Origin: Ceratotherium simum simum
Lineage: Eukaryota; Chordata; Mammalia; Perissodactyla; Rhinocerotidae
NCBI RefSeq assembly: GCF_000283155.1
Contig: NW_004454182.1
Span: 7,067,569 to 7,131,568 of the forward strand
DNA length: 64,000 nucleotides
Direction of reading: 5' to 3'
In this document: positions 46,301-57,219 of the stretch, in pieces
Position numbering within the stretch: position 1 is the first letter of the stretch
How the letters are laid out: every line of letters begins with the position of its first letter
Notes under the pieces: generated by a model
What the model saw: only the letters and a program-made list of their open reading frames with translations
Told to the model about the DNA's origin: nothing
Database searches by the model: none
Translations under genes and position numbers: made by a program

Positions 46301-46352
46301 AACAATGGACAAAAGTACTGAAAAGACAAAAAAGGATAGAAGATCGAGGTAG
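40158..46352 (+). CDS. ING2: ING2, inhibitor of growth 2 (two coding exons)
   Basis: Joining 40158-40329 and 45682-46352 gives 843 nt: 280 codons plus TAG, the same length as human ING2. ING2 is a nuclear chromatin reader that recruits Sin3A/HDAC complexes and supports p53-dependent responses. Seen here: poly-Gln at residues 4-8; an N-terminal helical ING domain, roughly 30-120, joined across the intron ([18 protein letters not shown]); a basic nuclear-localisation stretch [15 protein letters not shown]; a PHD finger at about 212-261 with the C4HC3 ligands (CLCNQ at 215-217, CDNEQC, WFHFSC, WYCPKC) and the aromatic and acidic residues used for H3K4me3 binding; and a polybasic C-terminus (KTKKDRRSR) known in the family to bind PtdIns5P. 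All zinc ligands are present. The start is chosen because [10 protein letters not shown] matches the family N-terminus; the upstream open frame has no earlier ATG in frame. Confidence 0.97.
41171..41835. other. ING2 intron 1, 5' part, nothing recognised
   Basis: Composition falls from CpG-rich to AT-rich. No repeat family or alternative exon that I can support. Confidence 0.4.
41836..42020 (-). repeat. MIR SINE
   Basis: Reverse MIR order: ACTTACTGTGTGTCAATTGT, TTCTCATTTAATGCTCGCGA, AACATTCATTTTACAGATAA, then AATAACTTGTCCAATTAATT. Within ING2 intron 1. Confidence 0.75.
42030..42890. other. ING2 intron 1, middle, nothing recognised
   Basis: AT-rich intronic DNA without recognised elements. 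Confidence 0.4.
42895..43078 (+). repeat. MIR SINE
   Basis: Forward MIR: CTTCATTTTGTTCACATTTA, TCATAGGGTTGCTGTGGGGA, TTAAATGAGAAAATC, GGCTCAGTAAGTGTTAG. Confidence 0.75.
43115..43265 (+). repeat. Retroelement 3' end, family uncertain
   Basis: TTTGGTGAACATGATGTAAT, GTACACCTGAAATTTATATA, ATGTTATAAATCAGTGTTAC, CTCAATAAAATAAATAAG: a common 3' end in ungulate genomes, with A-rich tail; probably L1 related. Confidence 0.55.
43362..43590 (-). mobile_element. ERE SINE with 18-bp TSD (first of a nested pair)
   Basis: Insertion 43380-43572: TTTTTGCTGAGGAAGATTCG, GTGCCAGTCTTCCTCTATTT, GTATGTGGGTTGCTGCCACA, GATCCGAATC, head GAGCTGGTCCC. GATTTATCTTTATTTATT at 43362-43379 recurs at 43573-43590. The second ERE then landed within this second copy. 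Feature ends include the duplications. Confidence 0.9.
43577..43891 (-). mobile_element. Composite ERE unit inserted in the neighbour's TSD
   Basis: Insertion 43588-43880 has the composite architecture: T-run, GAGATCAGCCCTGAGCTAAC, a second tail unit, TTCCCCAAAGCCCCAGTAGA, ERE1-type body, head AGGGCCGGCC. Duplication TATCTTTATTT at 43577-43587 and 43881-43891; the same word also lies at 43366. Feature ends include the duplications. Confidence 0.93.
43892..45085. other. ING2 intron 1, 3' part, nothing recognised
   Basis: AT-rich intronic DNA without recognised repeats or alternative exon features. Confidence 0.4.
45090..45189 (-). mobile_element. ERE SINE fragment (head half only)
   Basis: GAGTGGTGTGTAGGTCTGCG, GGGATTCGAACTCG, AACTTAACCGCTACGCCACC, GGGCCAGCTCC. 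The tail units are missing. Confidence 0.85.
45328..45573 (-). mobile_element. Young ERE1-like SINE 109 bp upstream of ING2 exon 2
   Basis: Insertion 45345-45556: T-rich tail, CCCAAAGCCCCAGTAGATAG, GGCACATCCTTCTAGTTGCT, CCTCAGCATGGCCGGAG, GGGATCCGAACCCGGGCCG, head GTGGCCGGCCCC. The 17-bp duplication TAGAGGAGTGTAGTTTT is perfect at 45328-45344 and 45557-45573. The insert ends 125 bp and the distal duplication 108 bp before the exon 2 boundary at 45682. Feature ends include the duplications. Confidence 0.96.
45682..46352 (+). CDS. ING2: ING2 coding exon 2 (terminal)
   Basis: Acceptor TCCTTTTTTAG ends at 45681; AA completes Glu58. The 671 nt run to TAG 46350-46352 and encode most of the ING domain, the nuclear-localisation stretch, the PHD finger and the polybasic tail. 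Compared with the human protein as I remember it, a few single residues differ (for example Ser where human has Leu in KEDDSNQKK). Confidence 0.97.
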
Positions 46353-46510
46353 TACAGGCCATCCACATTTTAAAGGTTTATTTGTCTTTTATATAATTCT
46401 TTCAGAATTTACTTTCAGAAAATGTTTTAGGGTAAATGCATAAGACTATGCAATAATTTTTAATCATTAGTATTAATGGTGTATTAAAAGTTGTTGTACT
46501 TTGTCTGTGA
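46353..46510 (+). terminator. ING2: ING2 3' UTR start with candidate poly(A) signal
   Basis: The first good hexamer after the stop is ATTAAA at 46483-46488, followed by GT-rich TTGTTGTACTTTGTCTGTG. No AATAAA appears until 48252. Longer 3' UTRs are possible. Confidence 0.5.
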
Positions 46511-47685
46511 CCTTTTCTGCACTGAATTACCAAATATTTTAAACCAGGTAGTCTTTAGATCACCTGAAGAAAGGAGCAGGGAAGAGGGAGGGGGTGGTGT
46601 GAACATTATAAAAACTTCACAAACCATGCCTATTTCAATTTCACTGAAAACTGCAATGCTATTTTTGGGTAAACACCAAAGTTTTGCTAGCATTTTAGTT
46701 CTACGTGCTTAAAAAAAAATTTAGATATAGTTGGAGTTCTCTGTAAGCATTCAAATTATCTTGGGTAATTTAAAATATGAACACTATACCATTTAGAGCT
46801 TCTTTCTCCCTAGCCCCATTTATACATATATTTGTTAATCTCTAGTCTTCCAAGAAGTTGAGGAACTAGAGATAAGAATAATTTGGGATTCCATGTGGAA
46901 TAATGTGCTCTTATTAGAGTATTTGCTGCTGTATTTTCCTTAGTAGCATTTTGATACACTGTCAGTAGCCCATTTGTAAATGCCTTGCTGCTGCTTCATA
47001 GATAGATTGAAGCTAGTGCTTAATAGGAGAGTTGTGTTTTGTTTAGTTTTAACTGGGACAGGTAGGAGTAGTTGGAATACCAAAAACACCGCCATTGGCT
47101 TATATTGACAAAATTTGGGTTGTGTAGTATCATGGTTCAAGGTTAAGCAATTTAAAAAATGCATCTGATTTAATAATATTTTCCACATGACCCACTCCTG
47201 GGCTGCCTAGCCATGGGCCTATCAGTGGGAAAGGGCATATACTAGTCTTTAAATATTGCCTTTTTGTCAAACAGTAGTTTAAATAGTTTTGCTAGTGGCT
47301 GTAGTTCATTTCTGTCCCAATCAGTGATTATATATTATTTTAAGTAATAGTGTATTTACTTTCTTAACTTTCTGGTGTTGGTGCTGTTTGATGTTTTCAC
47401 GTTTAATGAACTAATTTCATTATAACAATGCAATTAATAATGTATTTGTAAACTGAATTTTCCAAGATTCTAATATTTTAAGGGTAAGCATCTTGATGGA
47501 TATATGTCCATATATTCAGAGAATTTTTTGGTTTTGGGGAGGGGGCAGCAGATTGACTAGTCCTTTAAATCTATGTGTAACATACTTTTTATGCCTCATT
47601 TCTTCCTAATCTGATGATCTTGATTCTTTTTGATTAACGTGAAAAATCCTGTCTGTTGGTTTGGAAAAAAAAATTGTTTTTTTCT
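46511..47685. other. Downstream of ING2; possible long 3' UTR
   Basis: AT-rich, unique-looking sequence without recognised repeats, which is compatible with an extended ING2 3' UTR. No gene. Confidence 0.4.
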
Positions 47686-47689
47686 CTTC

Positions 47690-47812
47690 TAGCACTCCTG
47701 TGTGACTTTCAGGCATGTTATTTCACCTCATCCAGGTGTCAGGTTACTCATCTGTAATGTGAGGTTGGCTTAATGATCTCTGAGGTTCTTTTGAAATCTG
47801 TATTATTTGCAC
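47690..47812 (+). repeat. MIR SINE fragment
   Basis: GTGTGACTTTCAGGCATGTT, ATTTCACCTCATCCAGGTGT, TTACTCATCTGTAATGTGAG: forward MIR core. Confidence 0.7.
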
Positions 47813-48475
47813 TATAGTGAGGATTTTAATAATCAAATGACTTGTTTTTCTCTCTCATTAATTTTGTCCTTTATTCTGAGGTATGAAGACAGTTAAAAGG
47901 TGAGCTTAGGGACAGGTAAATGCACAGTATTTGATTAGCTTCTGTCCTAAGGATATTTTGATTGATGACTGGAACCAGTTGGTTATATTACTTCTTGAGT
48001 GAGAAATATTAGACAGCATGATTAAGAATTTACTTTACTGTAACTTAGTCGAGTTGTAAAGAAATCCTTTTCTCTCTTGAGAATATAGCATTGTGTCTTA
48101 GTGATTACAACCTTATTACCAGGATAGAGTTATTTACCAGACACCATTAAAAATACCGGTATGTGCAAAGCCCCCAAAAGCTTTCAGATGTGACTTAGAT
48201 AGAAGTCAACACTTTTCCCTACATAAGTTTGCTTCAGCATATGGGGAAAAGAATAAACTTCGTAGTAGAAGTACCCAAATTTGGATTAAGCTTGATAGGA
48301 AAACAAATGTGGAAAATCCTGGAAGATGTGCTCTTTAAGACCTAACGTTGGAAACAGTTTTATTTTTATGAATTTCTTTTTGTTTTCTATACCACAGAGG
48401 AAATAGAAGTTTTACGTTTGCTAACACTATGACTGGGATTTCTTTTTTTAAGTATTATGGATTTCATATACTATA
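47813..48475. other. Intergenic DNA, nothing recognised
   Basis: AT-rich DNA; an AATAAA occurs at 48252-48257 but no transcript end can be assigned. Confidence 0.4.
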
Positions 48476-48477
48476 TA

Positions 48478-48657
48478 CCAATGGTTCCCAAATTTATCTC
48501 ACGTTGGAATTACCTCAAGAGCTTCAAAATATGCAGATACCTGTTTCCCACCCCCAGCAATTGTGATCTAATTCATTTGGAATGCAGCTTAAGCATTAGA
48601 ATTTTTAAAAGATCCCCAGGCGATTCTAATATACAGAAAAGTTTTAGAATCACTGCC
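48478..48657 (+). repeat. MER5-type hAT DNA transposon
   Basis: Begins CAATGGTTCCCAAATTTATC and ends TTTTAGAATCACTG, the inverted-end pattern of MER5A/B, with CCCAGGCGATTCTAATATAC near the 3' side. Confidence 0.7.
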
Positions 48658-48819
48658 ACATTATGAAAATTCGAACTTATTGAAAACTGTGGGTGGGTTC
48701 TCTACATCCAGATCAGTGTGACTCTGAAACACATTAAGTGCTGATACATACATGAGAGTTGGTCCCGTGCCCCCAACAGTTCCACCAACACGGCTTGAAG
48801 ACTCAATACTTGAGTAGCT

Positions 48820-50395
48820 TCTTGTGTGCTAGGCACTGTTCTAAGCAGTGGTGGTTTAAAAAGAAGAAAAATCCCTGCTTGTGGACCCTACATTCTAGTG
48901 CAGGAGTCAGATATATATAATGTCAGGTAACTGTGTTAGATGCTAACAGGAAAGGAAAGCAGAGTAAGGAGACAGAAAATGCACGGAAACGGAGGTGAGT
49001 CTTAATCATGGTGATTAAAGAAGGTCTTTCTAAGGAAGTGATCTTTGAGCTGAGACCAGAAGGAAATAAGAAAGTGAGGCAGGCAAAGATTTAGGGGAGG
49101 GAGGAGTAGAACAAGTTTGTCAATTTGACTAGAGCATTTGACACAGTGTGGGAGGGGCTAGAAAATGGCTCTTGGAAGCCATGGTAGAAAACTTGGGAAG
49201 GGTTTATATTCTTTCAAGATTGCTCTGGATGCTGCGTGCAAATTTTATTGTAGGGAGCCTTGGTGAAAATAGGGAGATTGAGGAGACTCTTCCAGAAGTC
49301 TTTGCCCCCAAAATATTGGTGGCTTATACTAGGGGGGTAGCAGTGGAAGTGGTGGTGAATGATAGGATTCTCGCTGTGTTTTAAAGATACTGCCAATAGG
49401 AGGACTTTGGCCCAGGAGTTGGAAGGCAAAGAGATGAGAAGGATGACTCTTAGATTTCTGGCTTGAGGGAAAAAATCAGGATTTCTGTTTACACTTAGGT
49501 GTGAGATGCCTGATAGATTTCTAGTGGGATCCAGCATGGAGGTGGGGGGCTGAAGGTGGGGGAGGGTTCAGGAGATAAACATTTGGGAGTTACCCTATGA
49601 ATGGAGTTTAAAGTCATGTGGTGGAAAGCACACAGGTAAATAGATCATTGCTTCAGTGCTTCTCAGATTTTAATATGCATGTGAGTCACCTGATTGTGTT
49701 AACATGCAGATTCTGATTCAGTAGGTCTGCTATGGGGCCTGAGATGCCACATTTCTAGCAAGCTCCTCAGTGATCCTGATCCTGCGGGTTCAGGGACCCA
49801 CGTTTTGAGGAGCAACCATGTAGATCCAGAAGAGGGAGGGCCGGGCCTTGGTGGTACTCCATTTAAAAGGAGGCGGAGCCAGCAATGGAAACTTCCAAGA
49901 TCTCTCAGTGTAATAAACCAGGAAAAATGTGACACACCAAAAACAAAAGTGAAGAAAAGAAGGGATTGCTCACTCATTCAAGTGCTGTTCAAGTGAGATG
50001 AAGACTGCAAATTAACCATTAGAGTGGGGGCGGGGTGTTCAATTTAACAGGCTGCAAGTTTTGAGGATGAAGGACTGTTTGGAGTGGATTGGAAGCAGAA
50101 GGAGATTGAAGTAGAGTCAACAACTATGGACAACTCAAGTTTTGATGAAAAGGGAAACAGAAATGGGATGTAGCTGACAGGTGAGCTAAGGGAGGACTTT
50201 AACTTTTAAGGAGATAAAGTGGCATGATTATATGCTGATTGGAATATTCCATCAGGAGGGGACAGATGAATGCTGTAGGGACAAGTGGATTATTGCAGGA
50301 GTGAAATCTGAATAGGCAGCAAGAAGAGAGAGCTGGGACTCGTGAGGGATTAGTCTCAAGGAGGCACAGGGACAGTTCCTGTTCATGTGTCAAAA
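48820..50395 (-). repeat. L2 LINE, long antisense copy split by MER5A
   Basis: Reads as L2 reverse complement: GTGCTAGGCACTGTTCTAAG, TACATTCTAGTGCAGGAGTC, AAGGAAGTGATCTTTGAGCT, GGTAGCAGTGGAAGTGGTGG, GTGTGAGATGCCTGATAGAT, then after the MER5A GGTGAGCTAAGGGAGGACTT and related blocks. A relic without coding ability. Confidence 0.75.
49652..49818 (+). repeat. MER5A-type hAT DNA transposon nested in L2
   Basis: CAGTGCTTCTCAGATTTTAA, GATTCTGATTCAGTAGGTCT, GGGGCCTGAGATGCCACATT, ending GTTTTGAGGAGCAACCATG: MER5A order, breaking the surrounding L2. Confidence 0.75.
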
Positions 50396-50409
50396 GGGAA
50401 GGCAGTTAT

Positions 50410-50520
50410 TTTTACTCATTCAAGTGTTTATTGCGCACCTATTATTTACGAGGCACTGTTTTAGGTACTGATAATAAAGCAGTGACCAAAACAAGACAAA
50501 AGTCTGTAACCTAGTGGTGC
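50410..50520 (-). repeat. L2 LINE 3' end fragment
   Basis: CATTCAAGTGTTTATTGCGC, GAGGCACTGTTTTAGGTACT and CAGTGACCAAAACAAGACAA are the reverse L2 3' end with its CATTCA repeats. Confidence 0.7.
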
Positions 50521-51178
50521 TTCGGTTCTGGAGTGAATGGGTGTAGATGCAGATAGCTCGCTAAATTTGGCATTGGGGAAATGAGATCATTCTCTTCTAA
50601 TAGCTTCCACTCTCCCGTTGAAGGGCTGAGACGGGGAAGGATGTTGGCAGTCTGTGGGAGTCAGTGAGAGGTGTGTGTGAACTCCTCCTGGGAAGAGTGG
50701 GACAGTGAATGGACTAGGAAGGCCAGTCAGAACTGGGGGTCAGCTGGAGTCTTGGGTCCTAACTTCAGATGGGCTGCTAACTCATTCTGTTCCCTGGATG
50801 CAGGCGTGAAAAAAGAGATATACAAAATAAAAATTTCAAAATCTCTTCACACTAAGCTAGAAAAATTGCAGCTTCCCCGCCCTTTTTATATACACAGTAG
50901 GTGGCTTCCTCTGAGGGAGCTGTTCGCTATCCCCCCACCTGAAATGGAGAGGAGCCGTATTCAAGGAGCAGATGGCATAAATGGGCTAGACAGCTCTTTA
51001 GCCCTTCTTGAATGAAGTCCTTAGAGTTTGATGTCATTCAAAATCTATTTTAAGGGAAGTATAAGTTATCTTGGAATTACCTTTACTACATTACCTAAAC
51101 TCTATACATCAGTTAGAGAAGCCAAAACTCATCATATCCTAAATGTGGGAGCAGCCTTCTGGACCATGATGCCAGAGA
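50521..51178. other. Intergenic DNA, nothing recognised
   Basis: Includes a 114-codon plus-strand open frame (50671-51015) without family resemblance or splice context; treated as chance. Confidence 0.4.
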
Positions 51179-51278
51179 TGTCGACTTCTCTGTGATCTCA
51201 GATCACTTGTCCTCCTTGGCCTGTAGTTTGCTCGGCTGTAAAACAAGTGATTTAAGATATTGTGATCCTAAAAATGTG
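51179..51278 (+). repeat. MIR SINE fragment
   Basis: CTGTGATCTCAGATCACTTG, TCCTCCTTGGCCTGTAGTTT, GCTGTAAAACAAGTGATTTA: diverged MIR core. Confidence 0.55.
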
Positions 51279-54200
51279 GTTATTGTTCGTGTCCCTTAAC
51301 ATTAGTCAGAGGAAAGAGTTCTGCTGGTCACAGAATTACTATTTGGGTAGTTTATAAAATAACTTTTGATTCATGTATGTGATAACTAGACTTTAAAGCC
51401 GAGTTTTCTAAACTTCGGACACTGGAATGATCTTGATGGATTTTTATCATTTCCACATACCATTCTAAATTTATATTTAAAAGTATTATTTATTCAATAC
51501 TTTTCTTAAAAACAACTCACTTTTTTTAAAAAGGAAAATGTCAATATTTTTAAAAGGAAGCATATCACTTTGGTAAATGGCAAATTTGTGTCCTTTCTGT
51601 GAATAGATTACCTTAAAACATAATGAAAACAAAGCAGTGTTATTAAATTCCAGCTGTGTAGTATTGCCTGTGAAAACTGAGACCAAAGTCTACCCTCCGA
51701 ATTTATTAAAAGGTGTGATTAGTAAATCATGTTAGGTGAGAGTAAAAAACACATAAACACCACATTGAGTCTTTCTGCATGATGTGATTGAAAGGATTTA
51801 AAGAGAATTTTGAGCACTACCTCACCATCCTACTCTGGGAAACACTTTAAGCAAGAGAAGGTTAAACACTGCAGTTTCTTGACTATCAGTATAAAACAGA
51901 AATATTAACATGTCTTTATTTAAAGGCGTTTATGTAGCTACACGCAGATAGAATGTGCCTCTTAGTATAGGGTTTCTGTAAACCCCCTAAGGTATTGACC
52001 AGCATTCTCTGGATCAGCATTAGAGTAACTGACATTATCCTGACTCCACAGGTGTTTCTAGTCTTGTCTGTTTTCTAATCTCAGGATAAAAAACCAGCTA
52101 TACCAACTCCACTCTTTGGGAGTTGAGAGACATTTCCTGGGCAGCCTTGCCTACAGTCACTTTTGGGCCTAGCATTCCAGCCCTGGAAAAGTCCTTAGAA
52201 TTTTCCCGAAAACATCCTCAGTTACCCACTTGCTAGTGGATTCTTGATTTAGCAGTCTCCATTATTTAAAAAAGATTCCAATTTCTTATAAATTGGATAA
52301 CACCAACATGTCCATGCCTGTCATAAAGGCTGAAGGAATGAGATTTTTGGTATAGCAGTGTATTTTGGTATATTGGGTAGCTGTGTGCCTCTAAGCATGA
52401 AAGTAGTCTTTCATATTTTAAATGTATTGGATAAAAATTGTCCTGCCTTCTTAAATACATCCTGCAGTCCTCTTGGGCATATTGGTAGTATATAAACAAA
52501 GATCTGATGTCTTCATCCTTTGACTCAGCACCACTTGTTAATATACATACAGCAATATCCTTCAATCCTGCCCCAGTATGGAGGACTGTTACCTCTCCAC
52601 TTGCCTCAGACTGGTTTTTAAAATAAATTTGGCTGCTTTTAATGATTTTTGTTCCTCCTTGCTTCAAAACTGCCTAGTAGCTTGTATCCCTCTTTTAGGT
52701 TATTGGGTGTTGGAAAAGCATTTGGTCAAATTTGTGTCTAGCTTAAAAATCAATAGTTTCTAAGAGAGGATATGGTGCTTGAGCTGCAATGTACAATTTT
52801 GGTTAAAATATGTGGATATTTTTTTCTTCCCTGTTCTTGACTGTGTTCAGATAGCAGTGTTTTGCTATATGCTTGCTTTGAACAGCAAGATCTAATTGCT
52901 TTGTTTGACCACAGTCCTTAACTTACTTATATAGTAAGTTCCAAGAATCTTGGAAACTTCCCACACAGAAACAAACGTGTTAGGCCAACTGGCTAGTTTT
53001 CTCTCTAGTGTTTCAGATTTTAGGTTAGTAATATGGAGTCATGTCCTCAGTGGGAAGTGATGATTTTGGTACTGAGAGAACTTGCTGTTATACTTACCAA
53101 GGATGTAAAATGGTAGCATATAGCAATTCTAAGCCTCTAAGACTGACTTTTTTGGTCTTTTGTGCCTTCCTGAGGCATAATAACATCCCCCAAATGTCGG
53201 AAACTTTCTTCTTTGATCTTAAGAGCACGTTTTGCTTTTTGATTATAAACTTACATTTGTCATCAATTTGAAAAAAGTAATTTCTCACAGATTAAGAAAA
53301 GTGATTATAAACTGTTGCAAAATAGTGACTGAAAAGTTATTCAATTTTGACTACAAAAAGTTAGTAGTAGCTTTGGCTTTGAATTTATGATGCTTGAGTA
53401 TTGCATTGAATATTTTCTACCTCTGCATCAGTTTAAAGTTACTTCAGGATAGTTCTGACTACATTTAAGGTGTAATTTAGTGGAACTGACAATCTAGAAC
53501 TTGTTTGTTTGCAAAGTGAAAAATAAAGAAACTTCCCATGGCTAGTTAACAGAAATAAAAAAGAAGAATCTAAATTATTTTCTTTCTCTTTAAGTCTTTA
53601 CTGTATTAGAATTCATCTTAAATTAATTAGATTTCTCTTTCCAATAGTAGATCAAATGCTTAATTTTCTGGAACTGAGAGTTTAAAACACTTTTTTTTAA
53701 AATCACTTTCATGTCATTTGAAGATCTGAAAACAAGACTTTGATTCTTTTAAGCCAGCAGGAGTGAGTTTAGGATCTTGGTAAAGCACTTTCATAAAGAA
53801 GTGCTTTATGTGAGAGAGTTTGCAGTACCTGCTTAAATACTTTAACAAACGGTTAATCCAGTGAGTTCCAAAATAGTAAACTAATGGTAGATTTTTGTAC
53901 TACTTTACATGCAGGATTAAGGTAGACAATTTGCTGTTTTGGTTTTTTTTTTGCCAGATACTTGAATCTTTGTTTTATTTGTTATGCTCCACTGAGGGCT
54001 ATCTTTCCAGGGGGCAAGGATGCACATATGCTATGAAAGAGAATATTACTGTACACAATCATTTGTAAACAATCCCCAGGCATAAACTGAGTGTTATTTG
54101 TTTCCTCGATGTATTTTCCCTTGGTAGACCTGACTCATCCTGACCTTTAACGTTAATATGACAATTCAAAGATAATTTAAGTAGACTGAAAAAGTAATTT

Positions 54201-54280
54201 GCAAAAGCATACCACGTAGATCTAGGACATTCCCTGTGGTAACTAGGTGACATCCTGTGTCTTAGGGCGAACTTATGCTC
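51279..54280. other. Three kilobases of intergenic DNA, nothing recognised
   Basis: AT-rich and apparently poor in recent repeats. Short open frames on both strands show no family likeness. No RNA gene or regulatory site could be supported. Confidence 0.35.
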
Positions 54281-54284
54281 CAGA

Positions 54285-54490
54285 CCAGAGTTTCCCAAAG
54301 TGTTCCACGGATCCTGGGATGCTAATCTGCCCAAGAAACCTGGGATATTTTGCATGTTATACTCCCATCTTGGAGATTCAGAGGGTCCATATTAGAGGTT
54401 CTGAGAAATCTTGCCACTTTTCCCCCCTGCAGCATCTATTTGTATCCTGAGGAAGTAGGAGGACTTTCAGACTTCTTGGGAATACTGCCT
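54285..54490 (+). repeat. hAT-type DNA transposon fragment (Charlie/MER-like)
   Basis: CCAGAGTTTCCCAAAGTGTT, CCACGGATCCTGGGATGC, AGAGGTTCTGAGAAATCTTG: end-like blocks of the hAT-Charlie group. Subfamily not assigned. Confidence 0.55.
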
Positions 54491-54621
54491 TAAACTATAC
54501 CATGAAAGGATGGATCATCATATTCAAATATTTTGGGTAATCATACTGTATAGGGAGCTACAGCCCAACTCCTCTCTTTCCTTTGTCCTCAGAACTCTTG
54601 ATACCATTGGGTCCATTGTTT

Positions 54622-54887
54622 AAAGGTATCAGTCAGAGGGGCCGGCCCTGTCGCATAGCAGTTAAGTGCGCACGCTCCCCTGCTGGCTGCCTGGGTTTGG
54701 ATCCCGGGCGCACACCGATGAACTGCTTGTCAGGCCATGCTGTGGTGGTGTCCCACATAAAGTGGAGGAAGATGGGCACGGATGTTAGCTAAGGGCCAGT
54801 CTTCCTCAGCAAAAAGAGGAGGATTGGCTTGGATGTTAGCTCAGGGCTGATCTTCCTCAGGAATAAATAAATAAAGGTATCAATCAG
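54622..54887 (+). mobile_element. ERE SINE with 15-bp TSD
   Basis: Insertion 54637-54872: AGGGGCCGGCCCTGTCGC, TTAAGTGCGCACGCTCCCC, GGATCCCGGGCGCACACCG, two GAGGAGGATTGG-type tail units, end GGAATAAATAAAT. AAAGGTATCAGTCAG / AAAGGTATCAATCAG (one mismatch). Feature ends include the duplications. Confidence 0.95.
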
Positions 54888-55481
54888 GGATGGGGACTGG
54901 TACCTTCGTTCTGTTTGCTAGATAGTAATGCTTAATTGGGTGGAGGAAGTATACGTGTTTTAAGCCTTAAACAAATAATAACACTGTTTAAATAAGAATT
55001 GTCTGTCAAATATAATTGGGTTATGCAGCCTATTAGCTCAACCTTGAAAATAATTTAACTTGTTCAGGTTCTTGATTGGTAGAATTGGCCTAGATTTCTT
55101 AGGTACACAGGGACTGTTAACCTTCATATTTGATCAGAGAAACTCTAGAAGAAACTATTTTTAATAATCTTGTACTTTCTGGGAAAGCATGGACAACAAA
55201 GGGCAAGTAATAATGAGGATGTGAATTCCAGCCACATTTTATTATTACCATATGGATCAAGTAGACGTGAGAATTGACCTCTGGGTAACAATCTTGTGCT
55301 CTGAGTGGGCTCTGAAGTTTATTAGAATTTAATATCATGGTACTCCTTTGGTTCTAGAACCTATAACGATCAACTAAACTGTTTTCCTTGGAGATTTTCA
55401 TTGTTATTTCAAAGTAGTAAAATTTGTTCCTGTAAGATTTATTTTCTAAAAAGGCAGAGTTGCTTAACCAATGTCATGGTC
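54888..55481. other. Intergenic DNA, nothing recognised
   Basis: No gene or repeat that I can support. Confidence 0.4.
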
Positions 55482-55750
55482 AAAAATTTCTATGAGGGGC
55501 CAGCCCAGTGGCGTAGCGGTTAAGTTTGCGTGCTCCTCTTCCGCAGCCTGGGGTTCGCAGGTTCGGATACTGGGCATGCACCAATGCACCGCTTGTCAAG
55601 CCATGCTATGGCGGCATCCCATGTAAAGTAGAGGAAGATGGGCACAGATGTCAGCCCAGGGCCAATCTTCCTCAGCAAGAAGAGGAGGATTGGCAGCTGA
55701 TGTTAGCTCAGGGCTAATCTTCCTCACACACACAAAAAAATTTCTATGAG
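55482..55750 (+). mobile_element. ERE SINE with 15-bp perfect TSD
   Basis: Insertion 55497-55735: GGGCCAGCCCAGTGGCGTAG, GGTTCGCAGGTTCGGATACT, two tail units, end CACACACACAAAA. AAAAATTTCTATGAG at 55482-55496 and 55736-55750. Feature ends include the duplications. Confidence 0.95.
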
Positions 55751-56370
55751 AGGGTAGGGAAATACCTTCTGTAGATAGAGATCCAAAACCTGAATTGTGT
55801 ATGAGACACAGGGCCTCTAGAGAAAAGGGGTAGCCCACTGTCCAAGAGTTACAACTCCAGAAAGAGTCACTGACAGAGTTCCAAACCTACCATTTCTCAT
55901 ACACCTTAGTGAGAGAGTAGGAAATCTTTTAGTATGTTTCACCATGTAATTAGTTGAGGTCTTCAGGAAGATCAATAGCTATGAAGGATAACATAGTAAA
56001 TTATTCCTGGAACCAGAAGATTAAGTTAAAGCAGTAGTTGGTGTGCTGGTATCTATATACTGAGAAGTAACAAACTCCCTGTCAGTCTCTATAAATTTGT
56101 TTGGTAAAGCTGTTTTGAGTTTAATGTTTATTCTGAAGAGAATAAAGTATCAAGTCCAAGTGAGGATGATGGGCAAAGGGAAAATTTCCCTTCTCCCTTT
56201 TCATAATCATGTTTATTTTCCAAAAAAAAAAAAGGCAAAGTTCTCCACTTACCACCATCTTAGTGATGCATCACCTCAAGTTTTACAAATTGCTAGAGTG
56301 CCATATAATCTAAAACAATGAAAAAGAGCCAGCTTTTTACCCCCATTGCTTCACTATAATCTTGAACACC
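55751..56370. other. Intergenic DNA, nothing recognised
   Basis: AT-rich DNA, A(11) at about 56222; no gene. Confidence 0.4.
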
Positions 56371-56374
56371 ATGT

Positions 56375-56470
56375 TAGGTTGGAAAGCAACCCATGTAGTT
56401 GCCTCCAATTTTAAAAGTTTCTGGGGCACCATAGGGAACATTTGAAATACGGATCTTGGGAAACCTCTTC
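56375..56470 (-). repeat. Possible hAT (Charlie-like) end fragment
   Basis: TTTCTGGGGCACCATAGGGA, ACATTTGAAATACGGATCTT, GGGAAACCTC resembles the reverse of hAT-Charlie ends. Weak. Confidence 0.4.
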
Positions 56471-56824
56471 TTCTCAAAGTACCATAAAATTCACTCCCAG
56501 ATCTTTGTCATGTTTAATACAGTTTTACTTATTTTTAATAAATTATCAATTTTATAATGTTTTAATCAATCATGAACTAATAATTGTAATACTCAATTTA
56601 GAAGAATGTTTTTAACTTAGAGACATATACATATTTTTGTTGCAAAGAAGTATAATAATCAAACCACTCTTAAGAATAAAAATACATCATTAGGATGCTA
56701 TTTTGTGGGAGAAGTAGAATGGAAATATAATTTCAGGGGAAAAGCAGGGTTAAACTTTTATTTGTTAGTACTTTAAAAATGTATGGTATGGTATTTATAT
56801 TCCATTGAGTACATTTGAGTGATG
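56471..56824. other. AT-rich intergenic DNA, nothing recognised
   Basis: No gene or repeat supported. Confidence 0.4.
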
Positions 56825-57068
56825 TAATGGTTTTTTGTGTGTGTGAGGAACATCAGCCCTGAGCTAACACCCATGCCAATCCTCCTCTTTTTGCTGAGGA
56901 AGACTGGCCCTGGGCTAACATCTGTGCCTATCTTCCTCCACTTTATATGGGATGCTGCCACAGCAAGGCTCGACAAGCAGTGCCCGGTGCCTGCATGGGA
57001 TCCAAACCCCGGCCGCCAGCAGCGGAGCACATGCACTTAACGGCTACGCCACAGGGTCTAATGGTTTT
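56825..57068 (-). mobile_element. ERE SINE with 10-bp TSD
   Basis: Insertion 56835-57058: GTGTGAGGAACATCAGCCCT, GAGGAAGACTGGCCCTGGGC, TTCCTCCACTTTATATGGGA, GGGATCCAAACCCCGGCCGC, head ACGCCACAGGGTC (last bases changed or lost). TAATGGTTTT at 56825-56834 and 57059-57068. Feature ends include the duplications. Confidence 0.93.
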
Positions 57069-57219
57069 ATTTTAAAATGCCAGTTCCTGTATGGATAGTG
57101 TGCCAGAAATTATATTCTTTGCACTCACGTAAACTTATGATGAGACATTTTAGAGGTCAACTTATATATGTGATAGGATACACAGTTTTTCAAAAAAAAT
57201 TTAGTAGATGTGAGAGTAA